This document shows, piece by piece, positions 5,560-12,441 of a stretch of DNA of 12,441 nt. The notes beneath the pieces are model-generated. The model saw nothing but the letters and a program-made list of their open reading frames with translations, made no database searches and was not told the DNA's origin. Source of the DNA: Trueperaceae bacterium (GTDB taxonomy: Bacteria > Deinococcota > Deinococci > Deinococcales > Trueperaceae). Position numbers and translations under genes: made by a program. Numbering within the stretch: the first letter of the stretch is position 1; every line of letters starts with the position of its first letter. The stretch is from positions 1 through 12,441 of the forward strand of contig JAGXHO010000069.1 of assembly GCA_024636105.1 (NCBI GenBank), read 5' to 3'.

Positions 5560-6624
5560 CTACTGCGGAAGCAGGATCGAGCTCTTGTCCCCGACGATCA
5601 TCCGGTGGGTGCTCGGACGCCGGCTCGCGCCCTCGATCACCACGTCCTCGCCGATCAAGCTCGCTTGGATGCGCACGTCGACGTTCCGGATGGTCGACCG
5701 GGCGCCGACGGCGGCGTACTCGATCTCGGCGTTCGCGAGCGTCACGTCGGTGCTCAGCGTGGTGAACGGCCCGACGTACGCGTCCTCGACCGTCGCGCCG
5801 GCGCGGACGAGCGCCGGACCGAAGATCGTCGAGCGGCGCACCGTGGCGCCCTCCTCGACGACCACGTCGCCCACGAGCTGAGAATCCTCGACGGTGCCGC
5901 GCACGTCGCGGCGGCGCTCGAGCAGGAGGAGCCGGTTGGCGTCGAGGATGTCGTCGGGCTTGCCGGTGTCCTTCCACCACCCCGTCACCTCGACCGGTGC
6001 GACCCGGCCGCCGCGCTCGATCAGGCGCGCGATCGCGTCGGTGATCTGGTACTCCCCCTTGGCGCCGGGCTCGAGGCCGTCGATGGCGTCGTGGATCGAG
6101 GCGTCGAACACGTAGACCCCGGCGACGGCCAGGTTGGAGGGGGGCTCGGCGGGCTTCTCGACCAGCCGCGTGATGCGACCGTCCTCGACCACCGCGACGC
6201 CGAAGGCGCGCGGGTCCTCGACGCGCACGAGAGCCAGCACGGCGTTGACGCCGTCGTCCGGTCGGAACGCGTCGACGAAGGGGCGGATGCCGTGCTCGAA
6301 CAGGTTGTCGCCCAGGTACATCACGAACGAATCCTCGGCCAAGAACTCGTGCGCCACCGAGACGGCGTGCGCGAGGCCCTTGGGCGGGTTCTGCAGTAGG
6401 TACGTGCAGCGCGCGTCGCGGTAGCCGTCGAGCGCGTCTTTGAGGTGGTCGATCGTGTCGTGGCTGACGACGATCCCGATGTCGCGGATGCCTGCGTCGA
6501 GCAGGTCGTCGACGGCGTAGTGGATGAGCGGCTTACCGGCCACGTGGATCGTGGGCTTGGGCCGCAAGCTGGTGATCGGGCGCAGCCGCGTGCCGAGGCC
6601 CGCGGCGAGGATGAGTCCTTTCAA
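5560..6624 (-). CDS. rmlA: Glucose-1-phosphate thymidylyltransferase, long form (RmlA/StrD type)
   Basis: 354 aa. The enzyme joins dTTP and glucose-1-phosphate to give dTDP-glucose, the first step towards dTDP-rhamnose and other deoxysugars of envelope glycans or glycosides. The N-terminal Rossmann-like nucleotidyltransferase domain (1-240) has LAAGLGTRLRP (6-16) with catalytic Arg13, Lys23 in RPKP, YLGDN (103-107, metal Asp106), VEKP (155-158) and GEYQITD (190-196). From about 245 hexad-like repeats form a left-handed beta-helix tail, which distinguishes the long StrD-like class (about 355 aa) from the roughly 290-aa RmlA. The start codon is TTG at 6624: GGAGG lies six bases upstream and the product begins MKGLILAAG as the family does. 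TAGCGT about 24 bases upstream on the minus strand could be a -10 box. No rmlB, C or D is in the window. Nucleotide or sugar choice (UTP, other sugar-1-phosphate) cannot be settled by eye. Confidence 0.92.
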   Translation of the reverse strand: MKGLILAAGLGTRLRPITSLRPKPTIHVAGKPLIHYAVDDLLDAGIRDIGIVVSHDTIDHLKDALDGYRDARCTYLLQNPPKGLAHAVSVAHEFLAEDSFVMYLGDNLFEHGIRPFVDAFRPDDGVNAVLALVRVEDPRAFGVAVVEDGRITRLVEKPAEPPSNLAVAGVYVFDASIHDAIDGLEPGAKGEYQITDAIARLIERGGRVAPVEVTGWWKDTGKPDDILDANRLLLLERRRDVRGTVEDSQLVGDVVVEEGATVRRSTIFGPALVRAGATVEDAYVGPFTTLSTDVTLANAEIEYAAVGARSTIRNVDVRIQASLIGEDVVIEGASRRPSTHRMIVGDKSSILLPQ

Positions 6625-6666
6625 CGGGAACCTCCGGTCCCGACGCTACCGCGCGGGGCGGACCGG

Positions 6667-6699
6667 CGACGTGGCGCGCGTCGCGCGCGGGCCACGTCG
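6667..6699. terminator. Hairpin between the small membrane protein gene and the nucleotidyltransferase gene
   Basis: CGACGTGGC (6667-6675) and GCCACGTCG (6691-6699) are a perfect 9-bp inverted repeat. The centre can add GCGCG/CGCGC (6676-6680 with 6684-6688) around a TCG loop with a two-base bulge. It lies 8 bases past the stop of the small membrane protein on the minus strand and 43 bases before the downstream start codon. No U-tract. It is probably the transcript end of the small gene, or a 5' leader structure if the two genes are co-transcribed. Confidence 0.5.
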
Positions 6700-6706
6700 G
6701 CCCTCG

Positions 6707-6922
6707 TCAACGGCGCGACGTGAGCATCAGCACCGCACCCAGCGCCGCGCTGCCACCGGCCACCCAGGGGAGCCACGGCAGGTCGCGCTCGGCCTCGACA
6801 CCGAGCTCCACCCCCGCGATGTCGATCCCGGCGCGTTCGACGAACACACCCGATGCCTGCAACACGAACAGCACGATCCCGGCCAGCACGAGCACGAGCC
6901 CAACGACCATGGTGGTTTTCAT
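6707..6922 (-). CDS. Small two-helix membrane protein, uncharacterised
   Basis: 71 aa. One hydrophobic helix lies at about 5-23 and a second at about 50-68, joined by a short acidic loop (29-48) that probably faces one side of the membrane; the end is TSRR. Overall shape and the GIVLFVLQASG run resemble DUF3185-type small membrane proteins, but this is a weak resemblance and no function is known. The start is well fixed: GGGAGG five bases before the ATG. A TACGCT 13 bases further upstream of that on the minus strand may be its -10 box, placing it divergent from the GldC-like gene with 61 bases between the two start codons. It could be transcribed with the downstream nucleotidyltransferase, although a hairpin lies between. 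Confidence 0.75.
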   Translation of the reverse strand: MKTTMVVGLVLVLAGIVLFVLQASGVFVERAGIDIAGVELGVEAERDLPWLPWVAGGSAALGAVLMLTSRR

Positions 6923-6969
6923 ACGTGCCTCCCACTCGAGCGTACGCCTCCCGCCGTCGGTGTGCGGCT

Positions 6970-6975
6970 TACGAT
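6970..6975 (+). promoter_or_regulatory. Candidate leaderless -10 element (TACGAT) of the GldC-like gene
   Basis: TACGAT ends 8 bases before the ATG, so transcription would begin at or next to the start codon. No ribosome binding site precedes the ATG. An inverted repeat, GTGTGC (6960-6965) with GCACAC (6976-6981), brackets the hexamer. No clear -35 box. Confidence 0.5.
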
Positions 6976-6983
6976 GCACACCT

Positions 6984-7331
6984 ATGAGCCGTACCTCCGA
7001 GATCCGCGTGACCGTGACGAGCGGCGACGACGGCGTGACCGACCTTCGCTGGCAGGCCGACGACGCCCCCGACCCGGGCGCGCAGTCGGCCGATGCGATG
7101 ATCTTGGCGCTCTGGGACGGCGAGCGCCGGAACGCCATGCGCATCGACCTGTGGACGCCGAGCCTGACCGTCGATGACATGAACGACTTCGTCTACCAGA
7201 CCCTCCTCTCGTTGGCCGACACCTACCGGCGGGCGACCAACGACGACGACCTGATGGTCGAGATGAAGGCTTTCGCGCGCGCGTTCGCCGAGCGGGCCTC
7301 GGCGCGCGAACGACGCCGCGCGGGCGGTTGA
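6984..7331 (+). CDS. GldC-like small protein
   Basis: 115 aa soluble protein. It matches my recollection of the Bacteroidota gliding-motility protein GldC over nearly its whole length: an SEI.V.V start (5-11), LRWQADDAP (21-29), a central MILALWD (39-45), the hallmark MRIDLWTPSLTVDDM (52-66), and QTLLSLADTYRRAT (72-85) followed by an acidic DDDLMVEM stretch. GldC in Flavobacterium is a small lipid-free protein needed for efficient gliding; homologues occur outside gliders and their role is unknown. No other gld gene is in the window, so gliding should not be inferred. The start is chosen because it gives the family N-terminus and sits 8 bases after TACGAT with no Shine-Dalgarno sequence, the pattern of a leaderless mRNA. 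An Arg-rich tail (105-113) ends the protein. Confidence 0.82.
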   Translation: MSRTSEIRVTVTSGDDGVTDLRWQADDAPDPGAQSADAMILALWDGERRNAMRIDLWTPSLTVDDMNDFVYQTLLSLADTYRRATNDDDLMVEMKAFARAFAERASARERRRAGG

Positions 7332-7335
7332 GGCG

Positions 7336-7376
7336 CGGTCGCGGCGTTCGGTCCGCGGTGCCAGCCGCCGCGACCG
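7336..7376 (+). terminator. Perfect 11-bp GC hairpin after the GldC-like gene
   Basis: CGGTCGCGGCG (7336-7346) pairs with CGCCGCGACCG (7366-7376) around a 19-base loop, starting five bases after the stop codon. No U-tract. It probably separates this gene from the propeller gene downstream. Confidence 0.5.
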
Positions 7377-7427
7377 GATCGCGCGCAAGCGTGGGCGCGC
7401 ACCCCCCACTCGGGGCCCGCCGTGCCC

Positions 7428-7433
7428 TAGGCT
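7428..7433 (+). promoter_or_regulatory. Candidate leaderless -10 element (TAGGCT) of the TolB-like gene
   Basis: TAGGCT ends five bases before the ATG at 7439, with no Shine-Dalgarno sequence between. The spacing fits a transcript starting at or near the A of ATG. No -35 box is evident. Confidence 0.4.
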
Positions 7434-7438
7434 CCGGC

Positions 7439-8788
7439 ATGGAACCCCATGGCTCTCGAAGCGCTCCCGTGCGGCTCGCGAGCCGCACCCCCGCGCCGTC
7501 GTCCACCCGCAGGAGCACCGTCTGGCTGCTGCTGGTCCTCATGTCGGTCGTGGCCACCCTGCCGTTCGGGCGCGCCCAGCTCGCCCCCAGCGCCGCGGCG
7601 GGCCTGATCGCCTTCGTCGACCTCGACGGCGGTCTGGCCCTGCTCGACCCCGAGACCGGCGCGACGGCGTCCGTCGGTGCGGTCGGCGTCCGCAGCGCCT
7701 TCCCGGTCTGGTCGAGCGACGGCAACCGGGTCGCGGCGATCGTCGCCGACCAGGCCGGCGTGCGCGTCGACGTGGTGGACGTGGCGAACGGTGCCGAGGT
7801 CGCCACCGTCCACCAGGAGCCGGGGCGGAGCCCGATCTACCTCGGGTGGTCGCCCGACGACCGTCTGCTCGCGGTCCTCGTGGGTCTGCCCGCCGGCGGC
7901 TTGGCGCTCGATCTGGTCGCGACCGATGCCGCCGGCGGAGTGGGGGGCGTGCGCACGCTCGCCGAAGGGGCGCCGTTCTACTGGTCGTGGTCGCGCACCG
8001 GGCGCTCGCTGCTCGTGCACGTCGACGTGGGTGGCCCGCGCGCGCTCGCCGGCGTGACCTCGGTCGCCGCCTTCGACGTGCGCGCGCCGCTGCCCGACCC
8101 CATCGGGTTCCAGTCGCCGGCGCTCTCGAGCGACGACCGCTTCGTGGCGTACGCGCGCCGCGAGCCCGTCGGGCGCAGCGTGGTCGTGCGCCCGAACCCC
8201 GAGCGCCCCGACGTCGCGGTCGATCCGGTGGTGGTCGCGTTCCGCGGCAGCGCGGCCCTCGCCTGGCGCCCCGGGCGCGCCCAGGTGGCGGTGCAGCGCT
8301 CCACCGAGCCCTCGCCGCACCCCTACGGCCCCATCGACCTGATCGACGCCGAGACCGGTGCGGTGGTCCGGCTCACCGACGACCTCGTGATCGCCTCGTT
8401 CTGGTCGCCCGACGGGAGCCGCCTGGCAACGGTCACGCTCGTGGGCGGTGGCGGCGACCGCACGATCCAAGCGGGTGGCGGCCCGACGCTCGAGGTGGCG
8501 CTGCCGGCGCAGGCGCAGCGCACCACGCTCGCGCTCAAGGTGATCGATGTCGACGCGGGCACCGTGCGGCCGCTGGGGGTGTTCACGCCTTCGCCGCTCT
8601 TCGTGGCGCAGTACCTGCCCTTCTTCGATCAGTACGCGCGCTCGCACCGCCTCTGGTCGCCGGCCTCCGACGCGCTGGTGCTTCCCGCGCTCGACGACGA
8701 CGGCGTGCCGACGCTCGTCTACTTCGGCGTCGACGGCGAGGTGCGGCCGCTGGTGCCGGGCGACCTGCCGGCGTGGAACGTGCGTTAG
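7439..8788 (+). CDS. Membrane-anchored TolB-like seven-repeat beta-propeller
   Basis: 449 aa. A basic N-terminus is followed by one hydrophobic segment (about 27-44), an uncleaved anchor or signal peptide, so the rest should be extracytoplasmic. The body has seven copies of the PD40/TolB repeat core (WSPDG.r.a), centred near W91, W137, W184, S230, W276, W322 and W406, mostly about 46 residues apart and with a longer insert before the last. That matches a complete seven-bladed propeller. The 384-409 stretch (including LPFFDQYARSHRLWSP) is a recognisable family feature. No enzymatic residues are evident; a scaffold or binding role at the cell surface is likely, partner unknown. ATG 7439 is chosen over in-frame starts nearer 7328 because those add a disordered Arg/Gly-rich stretch overlapping the previous gene and its hairpin, and because TAGGCT lies just upstream. 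Confidence 0.8.
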   Translation: MEPHGSRSAPVRLASRTPAPSSTRRSTVWLLLVLMSVVATLPFGRAQLAPSAAAGLIAFVDLDGGLALLDPETGATASVGAVGVRSAFPVWSSDGNRVAAIVADQAGVRVDVVDVANGAEVATVHQEPGRSPIYLGWSPDDRLLAVLVGLPAGGLALDLVATDAAGGVGGVRTLAEGAPFYWSWSRTGRSLLVHVDVGGPRALAGVTSVAAFDVRAPLPDPIGFQSPALSSDDRFVAYARREPVGRSVVVRPNPERPDVAVDPVVVAFRGSAALAWRPGRAQVAVQRSTEPSPHPYGPIDLIDAETGAVVRLTDDLVIASFWSPDGSRLATVTLVGGGGDRTIQAGGGPTLEVALPAQAQRTTLALKVIDVDAGTVRPLGVFTPSPLFVAQYLPFFDQYARSHRLWSPASDALVLPALDDDGVPTLVYFGVDGEVRPLVPGDLPAWNVR

Positions 8789-8807
8789 GGCTACGTGGTC
8801 CCCACCG

Positions 8808-8824
8808 CGCGCATACGATGCGCG
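8808..8824 (+). promoter_or_regulatory. Candidate leaderless -10 (TACGAT) within a palindrome before the amidase
   Basis: TACGAT at 8814-8819 ends six bases before the ATG at 8826 and no ribosome binding site is present. The hexamer lies in a 7-bp inverted repeat, CGCGCAT (8808-8814) and ATGCGCG (8818-8824), centred on ACG. This could be an operator overlapping the -10 box, or a hairpin-prone sequence that occurs by chance in GC-rich DNA. Confidence 0.45.
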
Positions 8825-8825
8825 G

Positions 8826-10139
8826 ATGGACGACCTGGTGTTCGCCTCGGCCGCCGATCAAGCTCAGGCCATCGCGGCCGGGCTCGTCGGCGCCGAAGAG
8901 CTGCTCGACGCGCAGCTGGCGCGGCTGCGGGCCGTGGACGCCGTCGTGCGGGCGGTGGTCCATCTGGACGAGCCCGGTGCCCGATCGGCGGCGCGCTCCG
9001 CCGACGCCCGGCGCCGGTCCGGGGAACCCGTCGGCCCGCTCCACGGCGTGCCCGTGACCGTCAAGGACTGGATCGACGTCGCCGACATGCCGTGCACCGG
9101 GGGCGAAGCGGCGCACCGCGACCGGGTCCCGGCGCGCGACGCCACCGTCGTGGCCCGGCTCCGCTCCGCGGGGGCGATCGTGCTGGGCAAGACCAACGTC
9201 GGCGAACGCAGCGGGGCTTTCGGTCCGACCTTCAACCCGCACGACCCGACGCGCACGCCGACCGGCAGCAGTTCCGGCGAGGCCGCCCTGGTGGCGGCGG
9301 GTGGCTCGGCCCTGGGGATCGGCTCCGACTCCGGCGGCAGCCTGCGCCAGCCGGCGCACGCCTGCGGCGTCGCGACGCTGCGCCCCACCACCGGGCGCGT
9401 CCCGCTCACCGGCCACTTCCCCGTCATCGTTCCGCTCCTCGACCCGCGCACCGTGATCGGCCCGCTGGCTCGCCGGGTCGGCGACCTCGCGCTCGCGCTG
9501 AGGGTGCTCGAGGGGACCGACGGGGTCGATGCGAGCTGCGTCCCGATGCCCTGGATCGACCCCGAGGGCGTGGAGCTGAAGGGCCTGCGGATCGCCTGGT
9601 GGACCGATCAGCCGGACTGCGCGCCGACGCCGGCCACCGCCGCGACCGTCGAACGGGCCGCCGGTTGGCTCGAGGACGCCGGCGCGACCGTGGTGGCCGA
9701 TCGCCCGGCAGGCCTCGAGATGGTCTACCCGCTCACGCGGACCTATTGGTCGCTGGCCGAGTCCGACGACGCCGACCGCTGGGTCCCGAACGGCTCGAGC
9801 GCACTGGGTGCGGACGACGTGCAGCGCTTCCGCTTCGAGTGGGACCGCTTCCGCCGCGGCCTCACAGCCTTCCTGGCGAGCTACGACGCGGTGCTGACGC
9901 CCGCGGCCGAGCGACCGGCGGTCCGGCATGGCGAGGACGCCGGCTCGATCGCGCCGACCTTGACCTTCAGCCTTGGGGGTCAGCCGGCCGCCGTGGTCCC
10001 GTGTGGGCGCGACCCGGAGGGCCTCCCGATCGGCGTCCAGGTGGCGGCGCGGGTCGGCGCCGACGGGGTAGCGCTGGCGGTCGCGGCCGCCCTCGAGCGC
10101 GCGGGTGGCGGTTGGTGGCGGCCCGCGGGCGTGCCCTGA
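8826..10139 (+). CDS. Amidase-signature family hydrolase
   Basis: 437 aa, slightly short for the family (usually 450-500). These cytoplasmic enzymes hydrolyse C-N bonds of amides using a Ser-cisSer-Lys triad. The triad is visible: Lys80 in GVPVTVKDW (74-82), cis-Ser148 in TPTGSSSGEA, and nucleophile Ser172 in GSDSGGSLRQPA. The usual GSSGG signature reads GSSSG, with Ser150 in place of a Gly. The segment AIVLGKTNVGE (117-127) and the C-terminal PIGVQVAAR-like strand are also typical. It is too short and lacks context for GatA (no gatB or gatC), and its substrate is unknown. It lies 37 bases after the TolB-like gene but has its own candidate leaderless promoter; its stop is 9 bases from the convergent aguB stop. 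A link with the neighbouring agmatine pathway is possible but unproven. Confidence 0.9.
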   Translation: MDDLVFASAADQAQAIAAGLVGAEELLDAQLARLRAVDAVVRAVVHLDEPGARSAARSADARRRSGEPVGPLHGVPVTVKDWIDVADMPCTGGEAAHRDRVPARDATVVARLRSAGAIVLGKTNVGERSGAFGPTFNPHDPTRTPTGSSSGEAALVAAGGSALGIGSDSGGSLRQPAHACGVATLRPTTGRVPLTGHFPVIVPLLDPRTVIGPLARRVGDLALALRVLEGTDGVDASCVPMPWIDPEGVELKGLRIAWWTDQPDCAPTPATAATVERAAGWLEDAGATVVADRPAGLEMVYPLTRTYWSLAESDDADRWVPNGSSALGADDVQRFRFEWDRFRRGLTAFLASYDAVLTPAAERPAVRHGEDAGSIAPTLTFSLGGQPAAVVPCGRDPEGLPIGVQVAARVGADGVALAVAAALERAGGGWWRPAGVP

Positions 10140-10148
10140 GCGGCCGCC

Positions 10149-11082
<934 letters not shown>

Positions 11083-11090
<8 letters not shown>

Positions 11091-12180
11091 CGGGGGCCAC
11101 CGCCTCGCCGACCGTCGCTTCCACGGCGACCTCGCCGGCCGGCTGCTGCTGCGTCACGCAGTGCCAGGCACCGCCGCCGGTGATCAAGGCGCGGGCGCGC
11201 AGCCCGACCACCTGGCGGTCGGGGAAGAGCGGGCGCAGGATCTCGAGCGCGCGCCCGTCGTTCGGGTCGCCGTACGCGGGCACCACGACGACGCCGTTCG
11301 CGACGTACCAGTTGGCGTAGCTCGGCGCCAGCCGGTGGCCGCCTTCCTCCAGCCGCTCGCGAGGCAGCGGCAGCTCGACCAGGTGGTACGGGTCGCCGTC
11401 GGCCGTGCGCAGCGCCTGCAGGATCGCGAGGTTGCGCTGCATCGGCTCGAAGTTGGCGTCGCGCGGGTCCTCGGCCACCGCGCAGACGATCGTGCGGTCG
11501 CCGGCGAAGCGCACGATGGTGTCGACGTGGCCGTCGGTGTGGTCGCCCTCGAGCCCTTCGTCGAGCCAGACGACGTGCCGCACGCCGAGCCCGGCGCGCA
11601 GCAGCGCCTCGTACTCGACCTCGTCCAGGTCGGGGTTGCGGGTAGCCGTGCGCAGGCAGGAGCGGGTGGTGAGCAGCACCCCCTCGTCGTTCACCTCGAT
11701 GGCGCCCCCCTCGAGCACGTACGGGAAGGCGAAGCGCCGCATGCCCAGCGTGCGGGCGACCGCTTCGGCGGCGCGATCGTCGCGCTCGAACGCGTACTTG
11801 CCCCCCCAGGCGTTGAAGCGCCAGTCGGTGGCGGCGACCGCACCGTAGCCGTCGACCACGAAGGTCGGCCCGTTGTCGCGGAACCAGGCGTCGTCGAGCG
11901 GCACGCGGTGGAAGCGCACGTTCGTCAGGTCCGCGCCCGCGGCGTTGAGCCGGGCGCGTGCGTCGCCCTCGGCGGCATCGTCGGTGACGTTCACCCAGAC
12001 CGGTTCGAAGGCCGCGAGGGTGGCCACGAGGCCGGTGAACTCGTCGCGGACCGCGTGGAGGTGGCCCTCCCACAGCTCGTCGTTGGCCGGCCAGCTGGTC
12101 CAGGTGGCGGCGTGCGGCCCCCATTCCGCGGGCATCCGGAAGCCCTGGTCGGCGGGGGTGGGGTGGTCGAGGTGAAGCAT
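11083..12180 (-). CDS. aguA: Agmatine deiminase
   Basis: 365 aa, typical length. It converts agmatine to N-carbamoylputrescine and ammonia, feeding AguB. Motifs of the guanidino-modifying enzyme superfamily are visible: MPAEWGPHAATWTSWP (16-31), DAWFRDNGPTFV (97-108), EGGAIEV (157-163), TDGHVDT (215-221, His218) and the nucleophile Cys341 in GGGAWHCVTQQQP. The Cys motif reads GGGAWHC where GGGNIHC is common. The start at 12180 is favoured: it yields the family N-terminus and has GGGAGA upstream, while an in-frame GTG at 12258 would add an Arg-rich, non-conserved leader. TACGGT at 12249-12254 (minus strand) could be the -10 box, giving a leader of about 60 bases. Its stop overlaps the aguB start by 8 bases. 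No arginine decarboxylase is in the window, so the source of agmatine is unseen. Confidence 0.96.
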
Positions 12181-12277
12181 GGGGTCTCCCAAGGTGGTGC
12201 GGCAGGGCGCGTCGGCGCAGGTCGCGCGTGCGTCGCGCCCGCGCGTCGACCGTAGCACCCACGGCCGGCGACCGCCG

Positions 12278-12379
12278 TCACGGGCCGGCGATCGCCTCGA
12301 TCAGCCGGAGCCCGACCCAGACCGCGCCGGCGACCACGGCCACGTGGAGCGCGAACATGTAGACGCGCGTGGGGTTCAC
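12278..12379 (-). CDS. Putative 33-aa single-helix membrane miniprotein
   Basis: A GTG-initiated frame of 33 codons whose start overlaps the stop of the upstream gene (GTGA). The product begins MNPTRVYMFALHVAVV and is one transmembrane helix (about 6-28) with a basic N-terminus and short GP end, a plausible small subunit or regulator of a membrane complex. No family is recognised. The overlap, helix and lack of any other feature in this 100-base stretch support it; its shortness and the absence of a visible Shine-Dalgarno argue for caution. The aguA start lies 97 bases further along the same strand, so the genes could be linked but seem separately promoted. Confidence 0.5.
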   Translation of the reverse strand: MNPTRVYMFALHVAVVAGAVWVGLRLIEAIAGP

Positions 12380-12441
12380 GGTGCGTCGCCCGTCGAGCCA
12401 TCCGCGCCGAACAACCGGGCCTTCGCGGTGCGGAACTCGGC
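12376..12441 (-). CDS. 3' end of an unidentified gene (runs off the window)
   Basis: Only the last 21 codons are visible, beginning AEFRTAKARLFGADGS at the window edge and ending in TGA. The start of this stretch is charged and helix-like, the end is small and polar. Its stop overlaps the GTG start of the 33-codon membrane ORF, typical of genes in an operon. The fragment is too short to name. Confidence 0.55.
   Translation of the reverse strand, partial: AEFRTAKARLFGADGSTGDAP

Noticed and set aside
8583..9929. Minus-strand open frame of 448 codons opposite the amidase
   Set aside because: Antisense shadow, His/Arg/Gly-rich; the amidase motifs are on the plus strand.
12181..12258. GTG start extending agmatine deiminase by 26 residues
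   Set aside because: The added stretch is Arg-rich and not like the family; it overlaps the candidate -10 box TACGGT.

Overview
The window is high-GC, gene-dense bacterial chromosome with short intergenic gaps and no mobile element, CRISPR array, tRNA or rRNA that I can see. The best guess is a Deinococcota-type organism, perhaps a Truepera relative. The reasons are a PII protein whose T-loop and C-terminus resemble the Thermus/Deinococcus type as I remember it, several genes whose ATG lies 5-8 bases after a TAnnnT -10 element (leaderless style), and the mix of housekeeping genes. This assignment is inference; a high-GC actinobacterium or chloroflexote is not excluded by what I can see.

Layout. 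Positions 1-2676 (+) are a signalling block: the C-terminal half of a c-di-GMP phosphodiesterase (EAL), a membrane histidine kinase overlapping it by ATGA, and a stand-alone EAL phosphodiesterase. Positions 2734-3456 (-) hold a SMP-30/NHL-like beta-propeller that lacks its usual N-terminus. Positions 3649-5301 (-) are an ammonium transporter and PII operon (amt then glnB) driven by a near-consensus promoter at 5354-5382. Positions 5560-6624 (-) hold a long-form glucose-1-phosphate thymidylyltransferase, followed upstream by a 71-aa two-helix membrane protein (6707-6922, -). Positions 6984-10139 (+) hold a GldC-like small protein, a membrane-anchored seven-repeat TolB-like propeller and an amidase-signature hydrolase; each has a candidate leaderless promoter. 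Positions 10149-12180 (-) are the agmatine-to-putrescine pair aguA-aguB with an 8-bp overlap. The right edge (12278-12441, -) carries a 33-codon membrane miniprotein overlapping the 3' end of an unidentified gene.

How they work together. Nitrogen is the clearest theme: Amt imports ammonium, PII gates it, and AguA/AguB release ammonia while making putrescine; the amidase may also release ammonia. The left block looks like a c-di-GMP-lowering module under sensor-kinase control. Several gene ends carry perfect GC-rich hairpins of 9-14 bp with no U-tract. I found no convincing new multi-gene system. The most notable points are the PII with Phe at the uridylylation site, the start-less propeller, the GldC homologue, the amt promoter architecture and the 33-aa overlapping ORF.
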